From Amycolatopsis nalaikhensis (GTDB taxonomy: Bacteria; Actinomycetota; Actinomycetes; Mycobacteriales; Pseudonocardiaceae), in the NCBI RefSeq assembly GCF_030264295.1, contig NZ_CP127173.1, positions 5,897,501-5,961,500 on the forward strand: a stretch of DNA of 64,000 nucleotides, given 5' to 3'. A program made the position numbers and the translations under genes. The notes under the pieces were generated by a model, which worked only from the letters and a program-made list of their open reading frames with translations, was not told the DNA's origin and ran no database searches. This document shows positions 54,016-62,174 of the stretch, piece by piece; within the stretch, counting starts at the first letter, position 1, and every line of letters begins with the position of its first letter.

Positions 54016-54294
54016 TCAGGACCGCAGCGACGGGCGCGGTGCCGGGACTTCCTGGTGAGTCTCGACCCGGCGTCGCAACCACTGCTCGCGCAGCGCTTCG
54101 AGCTGTTCGTAGGCGTCGAGCGCGTCTCGGCTTTCGGCCACGCAGCCGGCCAGTTCCGGATATTCGAGGCGGCAGACCCACTCGCCGCCTTCGTTTTCGC
54201 GAGTGGACACGTCCATCATGTACGGAATGGACAACGCGTGTTCGAGGGCGCCGTCGCCAGAGGTGCGTCCGGCGGCTTGGCTGATCTCAGACAC
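54016..54294 (-). CDS. HicB-like small protein coupled to Rieske oxygenase
   Basis: A 92-residue protein whose middle reads STRENEGGEWVCRLEYPEL and AGCVAESRDALDAYEQLEAL. This is the partial RNase H-like fold of HicB-type antitoxins (E--GEW-----PELPGC-A-----A---L). There is no HicA toxin beside it and no HTH tail. GTG 54294 sits inside the oxygenase stop (GTGTCTGA), an 8-base overlap implying coupled translation. A later ATG pair (MMDVSTREN) is the alternative start. A role in regulating or chaperoning the oxygenase is only positional inference. Confidence 0.68.
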   Translation of the reverse strand: MSEISQAAGRTSGDGALEHALSIPYMMDVSTRENEGGEWVCRLEYPELAGCVAESRDALDAYEQLEALREQWLRRRVETHQEVPAPRPSLRS

Positions 54295-55600
54295 CGGCGG
54301 CCAGCGCGGGATCGGTCGTCGGCTTCTCGGAGCCGTCACGCAGCCCTTGTGTGGCGGTGAGCCAGTCGGCGCCCGTCGGCAGCACCACCCCGCCAGAGCG
54401 CTGCCGGTAGAGATCGGGCTCGTTGGCGCCTGGGGGAAGTTCGCCGCTGTCGGTGAAGTGGCGCAGAGCTCGCAGGATCCGGCGCCGCACGCGGATGACC
54501 ATGACGTCGGAGCTGCCGAGGTGTTCGCCGCTGCGATCCAGCACGGGTCCCATGCTCTCGGTCATGGCCCGGTCTTCGAGGGGAACGCTGTCCAGACCGG
54601 TGAAGCTGCGCCCGCTGCGCTGGGCTTCACGGTCGACTTCGAAGTCGTTCTCGATCGTACGAGCGGAGCGGAACCGGCCGTGCCAGTCGGTCGTGTTCGG
54701 CAGGAGCTTGAGGTTCTGGTAGGTCTCGGCACCGATCGCGAGATCGCTCGGCACCTCGTCGGCTGTGGCCAGGTAGACCATGGTGTGTTCGTCGTCGAGG
54801 GGAACCCGTGCGGTGACGGTCTTGGAGCTGCCGAGCAGCCCGGTGGGGATCATGGTGTAGAACGGGAACAGGTAGTGGGCGATGCGCCAGTAGGTCTCCT
54901 GGTCGTTGCCCGCGGGTCGATAAGCGCCGTAGGACGAGCCGAACTCGGTGTCGACCACCTTGTACCGCGGAGCCCGGTCCTCCAGCATGTGGCGCAGGAA
55001 GGTGCCCTCCGGCGCGGCGTCGTTGCTCAGGTGACCGACGTGCAGGAACCCGAAGTGGCTCGTGTCGATGTCACCCTCGAGAGCTTGAAGCCAGTTGCAG
55101 TTGATCTGGAAGACGTTGATGAACCGCGTCTCGCTCAGTTCCTCGTCGAAGAACTCCAACGCGGGCAACGGCGGCGGCTCGGACTGCGAGCCGAGGTAGG
55201 CCCACACGAGCCCGCCCCGTTCGACGACCGGCACGGACCTCGCTCGGACCTTGTCCTTGAAATTGCTCTCGGGCGGCTCGTTCGGCATGTCGAGGCAGCG
55301 ACCCGAGACATCGAACTTCCACCCGTGGTAGACGCACCGCAGGCCGCCTTCTTCGTTGCGGCCGAAGAACAGCGAAGCGCCCCGGTGGGGACACTGCGCG
55401 GCCAGCATGCCCACCTTTCCGGAGCTGTCCCGGAAGGCGATGAAACGTTCGCCCAGAAGAAGAACTCGCACCGGGTCGCAATCAGGCGCGGGCAACTCCG
55501 TGGACACCATCGCGGGCATCCAGTATTCGCGCATCATCGACCCCATCGGAGTCCCAGGTCCGACCTTGGTGAGTAGCTCGTTGTCACTCGAGCTGAGCAT
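54287..55600 (-). CDS. Rieske non-heme iron oxygenase, alpha subunit
   Basis: A 437-residue ring-hydroxylating or demethylating oxygenase. The Rieske [2Fe-2S] ligands are Cys70, His72, Cys89 and His92 in CPHRGASL and CVYHGWKF. The mononuclear iron site lies in the EGDIDTSHFGFLH segment (Asp/His type as in phthalate 4,5-dioxygenase). The architecture is that of phthalate-dioxygenase-like enzymes served by a PDR reductase, which is encoded at 51213. ATG 55600 has GAGGAG at 5 bases. The gene is divergent from the double TetR regulator, its probable repressor. Confidence 0.93.
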   Translation of the reverse strand: MLSSSDNELLTKVGPGTPMGSMMREYWMPAMVSTELPAPDCDPVRVLLLGERFIAFRDSSGKVGMLAAQCPHRGASLFFGRNEEGGLRCVYHGWKFDVSGRCLDMPNEPPESNFKDKVRARSVPVVERGGLVWAYLGSQSEPPPLPALEFFDEELSETRFINVFQINCNWLQALEGDIDTSHFGFLHVGHLSNDAAPEGTFLRHMLEDRAPRYKVVDTEFGSSYGAYRPAGNDQETYWRIAHYLFPFYTMIPTGLLGSSKTVTARVPLDDEHTMVYLATADEVPSDLAIGAETYQNLKLLPNTTDWHGRFRSARTIENDFEVDREAQRSGRSFTGLDSVPLEDRAMTESMGPVLDRSGEHLGSSDVMVIRVRRRILRALRHFTDSGELPPGANEPDLYRQRSGGVVLPTGADWLTATQGLRDGSEKPTTDPALAAGV

Positions 55601-55748
55601 CGCTTCTCCTCGACTTCGAGGCGTGCCGCAGTACACGGGACGCGCCAACGGAACCCTGGACAGACCCAGGACAGGAACTCGAACATCGTTTACGTTTTCT
55701 ATTGAGACATGAGACTCGACGCCTGTCAAGCACGTCTTGGCGACCATC

Positions 55749-55767
55749 CGGCCGAGAAGATCGGCCG
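55749..55767. promoter_or_regulatory. Candidate operator between Rieske and TetR genes
   Basis: CGGCCGA-GAAGA-TCGGCCG is a 7-bp inverted repeat with a 5-base spacer (55749-55767), 20 bases upstream of the regulator start. TetR proteins usually bind such palindromes and autoregulate. No second clear palindrome was seen in the 187-base gap. Confidence 0.45.
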
Positions 55768-55787
55768 ATCGAAGCGCCGGCTGTAGC

Positions 55788-57116
55788 ATGAGCAACGTGT
55801 CGTCAGTGCCCGAGAACTCCCAGGTCAGTTCCACGGACGTCGCTCTGCCACCGCAAGAGCGAGGTCGAACGCGGCACGCGCAGATCGTGCGCGCCGCGGC
55901 GCTCCTCATCGACTCGGCGCCCTCCTCCGGCCGCCGTCCCCTGACGCTCCGGGGGATCGCCGAGGCCGCCGACACGCCCGTGGCATCGATCTACCACTAC
56001 TTCCCCGACGTGGACTCCATCGTCGCCGCGGTGGCCGCGCAGTACGGCAATGAGCTGCTCGCTGCTGTCGAAGCAGGGGTTTCTCGTCCGACCGAATCGC
56101 TGAGAAATCTGCTGGACACCATCTTCTCCATCTACCGCGAGTTCTTCGCGGCGCGGCCCGGATTGCGCGAACTGTGGTTCGACCGGAAGGCGTCGGAGAA
56201 GGTCGTCCGCATCCATCGCGACTTCCGGGCAAACCTGGCGAAGATGCTGCACGCGAGAATGCTCGAATACGCGACCAAGCCGCACGACATCCTGGCTTAT
56301 CAGGTCTGGATCGAAATCACCGGTATCCTGTGGGAACTGGCGTTCCAGTCCGATTCAGAAGGCGATCCCCGCGTCGTCGACGAAATTCACGAATTGTCTG
56401 ATCGTTTCCTGCGGAGGCGACTGGGCGTCGCCCTTCCGCCATCCGGCCGCGTGATTGAGTCCGACGCCTCGACCGGCTCTGCACCTGTGACAGGTTCGGC
56501 GCCGCCAGCCTGGGAGTCGCGGCTGCCACCGCAGGCGCGGGGGCGGAAGAACCGTGCCCGGATCCTTTCGGCCGCAACGGAGATCATCGATTCCGAAGGC
56601 CCGCACGGCCCTGATGTGAGCGCCCGCGCGATCACCGAGGCAGCAGGGACGTCACCCGCGTCGATGTACCGCTACTTCGACGACCTCGATTCACTGGTCG
56701 GGGCGGTCGCCGCCGAGTACATGCACGACCTCCTGGCAGTCCTCGACGAGGTGGAGGCCAGCTCCGAAGGACTGGACTACGCCTCGCTGAACAAGCGCAC
56801 GATGTCCGCGTACCGCGAATTCTTCGCGCGGCGCCGCGGCCTGCGGGAACTCTGGTTCGATCGGCACGCGTCCGAGAAGGTGCAGGAAATTCACGCCCAC
56901 TACCGCCGGCTGCTCGCCGAACGCAACCACGAGGCGATGTCCCGCCACGCTCGCCACCCCGGGGACCTGTTCGCTTACAACCTGCACATCGAAGTGACGG
57001 GCGCCCTGTGGGACCTGGCTTTCACGCTGGATCCGGACGGGCACCCGTACGTAATCGGCGAGATCGAAGAGCAAGGCATCGACTTCGTGCACCGTCTTCG
57101 CGAGCGTGAGAACTGA
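55788..57116 (+). CDS. Double-TetR (tandem repeat) transcriptional regulator
   Basis: A 442-residue protein made of two full TetR units. Unit 1 (about residues 20-215) has the HTH LRGIAEAADTPVASIYHYFP. Unit 2 (about 246-442) has ARAITEAAGTSPASMYRYFD. Both units begin LPPQ-RGR and repeat IYREFFAARPGLRELWFDRK / AYREFFARRRGLRELWFDRH and then ASEKV. Normal TetR proteins are ~200 residues and work as dimers; here one chain could form the dimer itself. It is divergent from the Rieske oxygenase gene, so repression of that cluster is likely. ATG 55788 lacks a strong ribosome site. Confidence 0.88.
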   Translation: MSNVSSVPENSQVSSTDVALPPQERGRTRHAQIVRAAALLIDSAPSSGRRPLTLRGIAEAADTPVASIYHYFPDVDSIVAAVAAQYGNELLAAVEAGVSRPTESLRNLLDTIFSIYREFFAARPGLRELWFDRKASEKVVRIHRDFRANLAKMLHARMLEYATKPHDILAYQVWIEITGILWELAFQSDSEGDPRVVDEIHELSDRFLRRRLGVALPPSGRVIESDASTGSAPVTGSAPPAWESRLPPQARGRKNRARILSAATEIIDSEGPHGPDVSARAITEAAGTSPASMYRYFDDLDSLVGAVAAEYMHDLLAVLDEVEASSEGLDYASLNKRTMSAYREFFARRRGLRELWFDRHASEKVQEIHAHYRRLLAERNHEAMSRHARHPGDLFAYNLHIEVTGALWDLAFTLDPDGHPYVIGEIEEQGIDFVHRLREREN

Positions 57117-57138
57117 GATCTTCAGGAGGACACGGATC

Positions 57139-57360
57139 GTGAGCGAGCCGCTGCGCATCCCGCTGCACCACTGCGAGCAGTCTTCGAGCTGCTCATGCGA
57201 CGGATCGCTAAAGCGGAGGGCGAGACCGTCGCGCTTGAGGCCGACTACGTCTGGTCCATCTCGCCGGATGATCTCTACCACCCCTACGCCAAACTGAGCG
57301 AGCTCACCTCAGGCAACTGTCGGAATCCTGGCAGTGGCTCGAAGACGTGCTCGAGAACAA
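57139..57360 (+). pseudogene. Fragment of a conserved actinobacterial hypothetical protein
   Basis: The reading starts GTG 57139 (SEPLRIPLHHCEQ), shifts frame near 57180 to ELLMRRIAKAEGETVALEAD and YVWSISPDDLYHPYAKLSEL, then shifts again to QLSESWQWLEDVLENN. This looks like a small protein of about 100 residues that I have seen in actinobacteria without a known function. It has at least two frameshifts and a lost 3' end. Confidence 0.45.
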
Positions 57361-57814
57361 CTGTCGCCCTGCGCGCCGTACACGACGACGGCGCGCTTGA
57401 ACTCGCCGAGATCGGCGACCATCGCCTCGCCGACGCGCTCGAACCAGCCGTGGGAGTCGGCGCCGTGGTGGATACCCAGGCACGAGCAGTCGCAGTCGAC
57501 GCCGGTCGCCTCGAGGCACGCCCGGGTGCACCGAGACAGCGTCGACATGTCTCGGCAGACCACGACGTAGCCGTAGCGGTCGATCGCTGCGATCACCAGC
57601 CGCGTCAGGCAGTTGCGTGGCAACGTCCATCGGTCCCCGTCGAGTTGAGGGGACCGATGCGGACGGTCTCGCGCAGCCACCGGCGGTAGCCTTTACAGGC
57701 GCGGATCTTCGCGATGACCTGTCCATTCCGCAGACGCCACACCCGCGGCACTCCGGGATCGGTCTGCACCTGCCGGCCGACGACGCGGACCGCAGGCCCG
57801 TCGTCGTTGCTCAT
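57309..57814 (-). pseudogene. Cys-rich conserved hypothetical, frameshifted
   Basis: It starts at ATG 57814, overlapping the upstream CoiA-like gene's stop (ATGA): SNDDGPAVRVVGRQVQTDPG, VWRLRNGQVIAKIRACKGYR and RWLRETVRIGPLN. Near 57640 the frame changes to DGDRWTLPRNCLTRLVIAAI, DRYGYVVVCRDMSTLSRCTR and ACLEATGVDCDCSCLGIHHG. The cluster of Cys and His (CTRAC, CDCSCLGIHH) could bind zinc. The function is unknown. It appears to have been co-transcribed with the nuclease-like gene. Confidence 0.5.
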
Positions 57815-58932
57815 GCCGAGGGCGGTTGCGGCGCGGCCAGGTTGTAGAAGCTGTGCGCGGGTCGGCTGGTGATCATCTGGAAGCAGCGGGGGCAGAGGAC
57901 GCCGCCGGGGCCGCGCGGGGCCTGGTGGCATTTCGTGCAGGTCAGTGGAGCGGTCGCCGGCCGCAGCGCGTTGTGCGGGTTTTCGCACAGCGTGCTCCGG
58001 CTGGCCCGGTGGCCGGGCCGGCTGCGGGTGCCTGGCTGGTAGACGTATCGACTGGGGTCGTCGGTGAGGTCGCGCAGCAGGTCGAGGTCCTCATGGGGGA
58101 TGAGGCGGACGCTGCCGCGCAGGTCGATGATCGGCACGATCCGGCGGGCCGGCACCTGCTCGGCGACATCGTCGACGGTCAGCCCCGGCCACCGCTCGGC
58201 GATCGGATGGAATCCGCCACAGGGCCGTTTGGGCCGCTTGCGGGTGCCATTCGGGCAGTTGCCGAGGGTGGTGACGGTGCAGCGTGTCGCGACCAGTCGG
58301 CGCGGGCCGATCGCGGTCGCGGCCCGGCGCGGCGGCAGCGAGCTCCAGGGGCGGGGGTTGCTGCCGACGGTGGGGACGTCGAAAAACCAGGCCGAGGGCC
58401 GGTCGGAGTCGAGGAACCACACCGCCAGCCATCCGGCTTGGAACGAGCGAGTGGTGCGGGCTTTCACCGACCGGGTCTGCACCTGGGAGTGCTGGACCTC
58501 GACGCCGGTCGGCCGCGGGCCGGAGATCGCGACGTCCAGGATGGTGCCGGCGCCGGTGCGCTTCTCCTGGGTGGTCAGGTAGCCGGCGTCCTCGGCGGCG
58601 CGTTGCCAGTAGTCCTTCTGAATCCTGTGTTCGTCAGACTCCCGAGCGATCGCGTGCTTTTCGGCGCAGCCGCTGCCGGGGAAGTGCACTGCCCAGTAGC
58701 GGTCACCGATGCGTTTGACGTACATCTCTGCGCCGTCGTCGTCTGGTCCGGCCGCCCGGCTTGTGCCGTCGGGCTCGTGGATGCTGGCCTGCTGGCACAG
58801 CAAGACTTTGTCGCCGCGGTGGATCTGGCCGTGCAGCGCACTGATCACGGCGAAATCAGCGGTACTGAGTTCGGCCAGGTCGAGCAGACGATCCTGTCCG
58901 GGACGAGGGGTGTAGCGCACCAAGGTCGACAT
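57811..58932 (-). CDS. CoiA-like restriction-endonuclease-fold protein
   Basis: A 373-residue protein. Residues 92-175 show the layout of the CoiA-like nuclease family: ARESDEHRIQKDYW with His102 and Lys106, Glu123 in TQEKR, Asp133 in ILDVAISG and Glu145-x-Gln147 in VEVQHSQ, then an Arg helix and WLAVWFLD. That is a PD-(D/E)xK-type active site. The C-terminus has a four-Cys zinc ribbon (CTKCHQ ... CPRC). CoiA relates to competence; actinobacterial relatives are often on mobile elements. ATG 58932 has AGGGAG at 7 bases. It overlaps the next small gene by 4 bases. Confidence 0.7.
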   Translation of the reverse strand: MSTLVRYTPRPGQDRLLDLAELSTADFAVISALHGQIHRGDKVLLCQQASIHEPDGTSRAAGPDDDGAEMYVKRIGDRYWAVHFPGSGCAEKHAIARESDEHRIQKDYWQRAAEDAGYLTTQEKRTGAGTILDVAISGPRPTGVEVQHSQVQTRSVKARTTRSFQAGWLAVWFLDSDRPSAWFFDVPTVGSNPRPWSSLPPRRAATAIGPRRLVATRCTVTTLGNCPNGTRKRPKRPCGGFHPIAERWPGLTVDDVAEQVPARRIVPIIDLRGSVRLIPHEDLDLLRDLTDDPSRYVYQPGTRSRPGHRASRSTLCENPHNALRPATAPLTCTKCHQAPRGPGGVLCPRCFQMITSRPAHSFYNLAAPQPPSA

Positions 58933-59100
58933 CCGCGAACTCCCTGCGATAGGCCCTCTCAGTGTAAGAGCGGGCACTGACATTCCGCGCACGTCGACGG
59001 GCGGCCGAGCGCGAGGTAGGCCAGCAGCCCGAGCCGGAAGCGGAGGCCGCAGGGGGCTTGTCCCCGGCTGGGCAACCTGGTCACCGGCCTGCTCGCGCTG

Positions 59101-59245
59101 GCACGCCTCGACTGTGATCGACAGCCTGCTTGCCAATGCCCTGCGTGCCGCCCCGCCCGGCACCACGAGCACCCTCACCACCGCGCCGGCCCGACGGGCG
59201 AAGTCGAGCTGCACGTCGTCGACCAGGGGCCCGGGATGACCGCCT
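59101..59245 (+). pseudogene. Histidine-kinase ATPase-domain fragment
   Basis: Pieces read VIDSLLANALRAAPPGTTST and, after a frameshift near 59190, GEVELHVVDQGPGMTA. These are the N box and G1 box of an EnvZ/PhoR-type HATPase domain. Only about 45 residues remain and no other kinase part is nearby. The surrounding DNA from 58933 to 59562 shows no other gene. Confidence 0.55.
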
Positions 59246-59562
59246 CATGTTCGGCGCCTGGCGTGGTGGCCGGGTAAGAGCATCCCGTCGGTCGGAACAG
59301 CGTTGCGTCGCGGACTGCGGCTGAACCGGACGCTACAGCCGGATGATCGCAATCAGTGCCGGCTCGGCGACGGGCCTAGATTCGCGCCTCAGCGCGCGTG
59401 CCCTGTTGTGGATGTGATGACTCGTGGTAGAGGTGCCGCCGCTGAGACCGGTTCGCGATCGGGCTGCGCCCGAACCTGAAGGTGACAGCGAAGCTTATCG
59501 GCCTGGTGTTCTCTGGGCTGCATCGCTGCGGCGCGTGTGATGCCGACGGGAGATGGCTGTGG

Positions 59563-59991
59563 CTACGCGTCGTCTCCGTCGTCGGGAGTGGGGTCACCAG
59601 TGCGCTCGAGAGCGAGCCAGTAGGCCTGGCGTGTGGTGCTCTCGGAGCCGACGACGGCCGACACGGTCAAGTTGTAGATTCCCGCGCCTGCGGGGAGGAC
59701 AAAGGGGCCGTGGGCTCCCAGGGTGATTTCGCTGATGATTAGGTCGTCGGTCGGTAGTTCGATTGTGGTACGGCCGAGCTGTTCGGCATCCAAGGGTGCG
59801 GTGTCGGTGAAGTGCAGGGTGATCGAGGTGGGGTGGTCGCCAGTGCGCAGGTAGGCCTCGTAGTCGTTGGCGACGAGGACGGCATGGGGGTCGGTGAAGA
59901 GGGTGTGATCAAAGGTATCGACTTGGCCGCCGTGGATGCCGATCATTCCGTGGTCGGGGTGAACGTCGATGGATGGCGGCAGTGGTTCCAT
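59563..59991 (-). CDS. Hypothetical protein
   Basis: A 142-residue, acidic, beta-rich product (IDVHPDHGMIGIHGGQVD, ITLHFTDTAPLDAEQLG, and a GAGIYNLTVSAVVGSE segment). I do not recognise a family. The start is uncertain: ATG 59991 has no clear ribosome site, but the hairpin at 60005-60038 just upstream argues against a longer form. It lies inside the putative integrative element. Confidence 0.5.
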   Translation of the reverse strand: MEPLPPSIDVHPDHGMIGIHGGQVDTFDHTLFTDPHAVLVANDYEAYLRTGDHPTSITLHFTDTAPLDAEQLGRTTIELPTDDLIISEITLGAHGPFVLPAGAGIYNLTVSAVVGSESTTRQAYWLALERTGDPTPDDGDDA

Positions 59992-60004
59992 GGGGGCAAT
60001 TGTG

Positions 60005-60038
60005 CCGTGGGTGTGGGCGCGACGCGCCACACCCACGG
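60005..60038 (-). terminator. Hairpin ahead of the hypothetical gene
   Basis: CCGTGGGTGTGG (60005-60016) pairs perfectly with 60027-60038, and the loop can extend the stem with one bulge. It lies about 25 bases beyond the end of the NucA/NucB remnant, read on the minus strand. Confidence 0.65.
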
Positions 60039-60063
60039 CAGTCCTGGTCATCGTGCTGGACGT

Positions 60064-60380
60064 CGGCTACGGGGTGATGGCGATGTGGAAGGCGTCGCCG
60101 TCGATGATCCGGTTGAGGGGTGTAGTTGCTGTTGAGCCAGTTGCCGGCTGCTTGGTTGTCGCGGGCGTCGATGAGGCGTGCGGAGTAGTTGCCGTCGCCT
60201 TTAGCTGCTCCCTCTCGCGTAGATTTGAACGGATATTCGTCGCAGTTGAGAAGGTTGCCGTCGTAAGGGCCCCACACGTCGTCGCACGTCCGGCGGGCCG
60301 CGTCGTTGTTAGCGGTTTGGATGTCTTCATTGAGCGTGCGGTGTAGAGTGTAGCCACGCCTGGCACGTTTTTCGCGCCGC
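60064..60380 (-). pseudogene. NucA/NucB-type DNase domain remnant
   Basis: The minus strand reads CDDVWGPYDGNLLNCDEYPF, KSTREGAAKGDGNYSARLID and ARDNQAAGNWLNSNYT. Near 60125 the frame changes and the end follows as LNRIIDGDAFHIAITP with a stop. The CDEYPF motif with E-AA, S-R-I/L, DN-A-G and ILDGDAF is the signature of the NucA/NucB DNase domain, found in secreted nucleases and at the C-terminus of large toxins. Only about 90-100 residues remain and the N-terminal context is lost. Confidence 0.7.
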
Positions 60381-60543
60381 TGGGAACGTCAGTATGGGAT
60401 GGTTGACGTCGGGCGCGGACAGCGGCATTCGGATCGTCGAACCTACGCGTTCGATCCCGGGTTGTCCGGTCCCCGAGCCGGGACCGGACAACCTCGACCT
60501 CGTCGTCGAGCAACTGCGCGAGCGGCGCGGGATGCGTCGTCAT
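60381..60543 (-). pseudogene. Possible start of a gene coupled to the ubiquitin-like protein
   Basis: ATG 60543 overlaps the stop of the ubiquitin-like gene (ATGA). It opens MTTHPAPLAQLLDDEVEVVR with protein-like character for about 25 residues, after which both frames look poor and run into the NucA/NucB remnant. It may be the beginning of a partner gene cut off by a deletion. The evidence is weak. Confidence 0.25.
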
Positions 60544-60893
60544 CCGTCGACCTGTGGGTCCGCGACGACCAGGACACACACTGTGCCGGCCACCACGCCC
60601 GCCTCCTTTAGCGTCGCCGAAGGGACCAGCGGCACCGACGTCCCGCCCGCCAGCTTCTCGAGCCGGCAGTCACCCTCGGCCAGCTCGCCGCGACGGATGA
60701 ACTGGCGTTCGGCCTGCCGGGCGAGCTTCTCGACCTTCTCTTGGTGGACTCGGAACCGGGCTTCGAACCCAGCCCGCGTCCGCACCTCGACGACGTAGGC
60801 CTTCTTGCGTCGCTCCGCTCGCTCGCTCATCGCGATCTCGTCGGACTTGACGAGGTCCACGTCGACTTCGACAACCTGCTCTTCGGCGTTCAT
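60540..60893 (-). CDS. Small protein with ubiquitin-like beta-grasp domain
   Basis: A 117-residue protein. Residues 32-112 show the order of a beta-grasp fold. There is a hairpin YVVEVRTRAG / FEARFRVHQE, then the helix KVEKLARQAERQFIRRG. Strands follow as CRLEKLAGGTSVPL, with SATLKEAGVVAGTVCVLVV as the 3-10 turn and last strand. This resembles the small ubiquitin-like proteins of bacterial operons (DUF2604/multiubiquitin type). It ends in ...VDG rather than a clear Gly-Gly. ATG 60893 has AAGGG at 5 bases. No E1, E2 or JAB gene is intact beside it. The fold call is from pattern only. Confidence 0.55.
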   Translation of the reverse strand: MNAEEQVVEVDVDLVKSDEIAMSERAERRKKAYVVEVRTRAGFEARFRVHQEKVEKLARQAERQFIRRGELAEGDCRLEKLAGGTSVPLVPSATLKEAGVVAGTVCVLVVADPQVDG

Positions 60894-61073
60894 CGCCGCC
60901 CTTCCGTGGCCCCGTTGCGGGGCCTCGGCTTCTTGGCGAGCGACCCCGAGCTCTTGTAACCCCATAGCCGAAACTTTCTCGGCAGGGCCTTTGGCCAGGA
61001 AGGAAGAAATGTTTCGGCACGCCCAGCATGCGCGTACCTCCCCGTCTCGATGGTATGGGGACTACTGCGGGCT

Positions 61074-62075
61074 TTACAGAAGTTCGCCGACACGAATACG
61101 ATCCGCGGCCTCGTGTGCCCGGCTGGCCGCGGCGCTCTTTCCGTATCGGCGCGCCATCTGCGGGGTCGTCCAACCGTTCAGCAGCATGAGATCGCCCTCG
61201 CTGCCGCCGGCTTTCAGGAAGTGATGGGACTGGAAGTGTCGACCAAGGTGCGCGTGCAGATCGCGGCCAAGTTCTTCCTGCGCGCCGGCGGCGCGGCCTC
61301 GGCGCCTCAGCATGATTTTGATGCCATTGTCAGATAATGGAGTGCGGCGTCGATGCTCGCCGAGCCACAGCCGGGTGGTCCCATCGGCATGGGGGTGCCG
61401 GGATCGAGCCCGGATATAGCGGGCGAGGGCCTTGCCGGTGGCCGGAGTGAACGGCAGCGCTCGCCACTTCCCGCCCTTTCCCAGAACGTTCACGACCCGC
61501 CGTTGTAGGTCAAGGTCGCGTTCCATGTCGATGTTCGCGATCTCGGAGAGGCGGCCGCCGGTGTCCCAGATCAGTCGGATGATCGCCTCGTCGCGCCTGT
61601 TGACGAAGTCTTTGCCCGCGCACCCCGCGAGTACCTTCTTGATGAAGTCGACCGATGTGATCGGCGCCGGCTGTTCAGGGACGTGCGGCGGCTTCATCCT
61701 CGCCATCGGGTGTGTTTCGATCTCGTCCTCGTCGAGGAGCCAGTTGAAGTAGGTTTGTAACGCTCGGTAGTTGTTGTTGGCGTTGCCGGGGCTGGTCGTG
61801 GCCAGGCGGTAGGCGATCCAGGCCTTCACGTGCCCGTCGCGGTAGTCCTCGGGGGCCTGCGGCGGGGCGGGCAGGCGGTCGAGCCACGCGCGAGGATCGG
61901 GGACCTCGAGCGGCGCGATGGGCTCGGCCAGCCAGGTGTGGAACTTCCGGGCGACGTCGGTGTAGCACCGGATGGTCTTGGGGCTCTTGTTCTCGGACTC
62001 CAGCGTCATCGACCACTCGTCGATGAGGGCGTTTGCCCAGGCTGGGACAGGTGTGCTGGCTGGCTGCGTCCTCAT
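61074..62075 (-). CDS. Tyrosine site-specific integrase
   Basis: A 333-residue phage-type integrase. The N-terminal SAM-like core-binding domain has SPKTIRCYTDVARKFHTWL. The catalytic domain has Arg in WDTGGRLSEI, then HLGRHFQSHHFLKAGG and LLNGWTTPQMARRYGKS with the nucleophile Tyr. The usual HxLR box reads HLGR and the second His is a Trp, both tolerated in the family. It ends 100 bases from the 3' end of tRNA-Pro, the standard position for an element integrated in a tRNA gene. The start could be ATG 62075 or an upstream GTG at 62141. Confidence 0.9.
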   Translation of the reverse strand: MRTQPASTPVPAWANALIDEWSMTLESENKSPKTIRCYTDVARKFHTWLAEPIAPLEVPDPRAWLDRLPAPPQAPEDYRDGHVKAWIAYRLATTSPGNANNNYRALQTYFNWLLDEDEIETHPMARMKPPHVPEQPAPITSVDFIKKVLAGCAGKDFVNRRDEAIIRLIWDTGGRLSEIANIDMERDLDLQRRVVNVLGKGGKWRALPFTPATGKALARYIRARSRHPHADGTTRLWLGEHRRRTPLSDNGIKIMLRRRGRAAGAQEELGRDLHAHLGRHFQSHHFLKAGGSEGDLMLLNGWTTPQMARRYGKSAAASRAHEAADRIRVGELL

Positions 62076-62174
62076 GTGCTCACTCTCAAAGCGAAGTGTC
62101 ACTGAGCGCTGTGCTAGCTCCCGGGCCGCGTCCGACGGCACGAAAAAGGGCTGAACCCGCAGGTCCAGCCCCTG

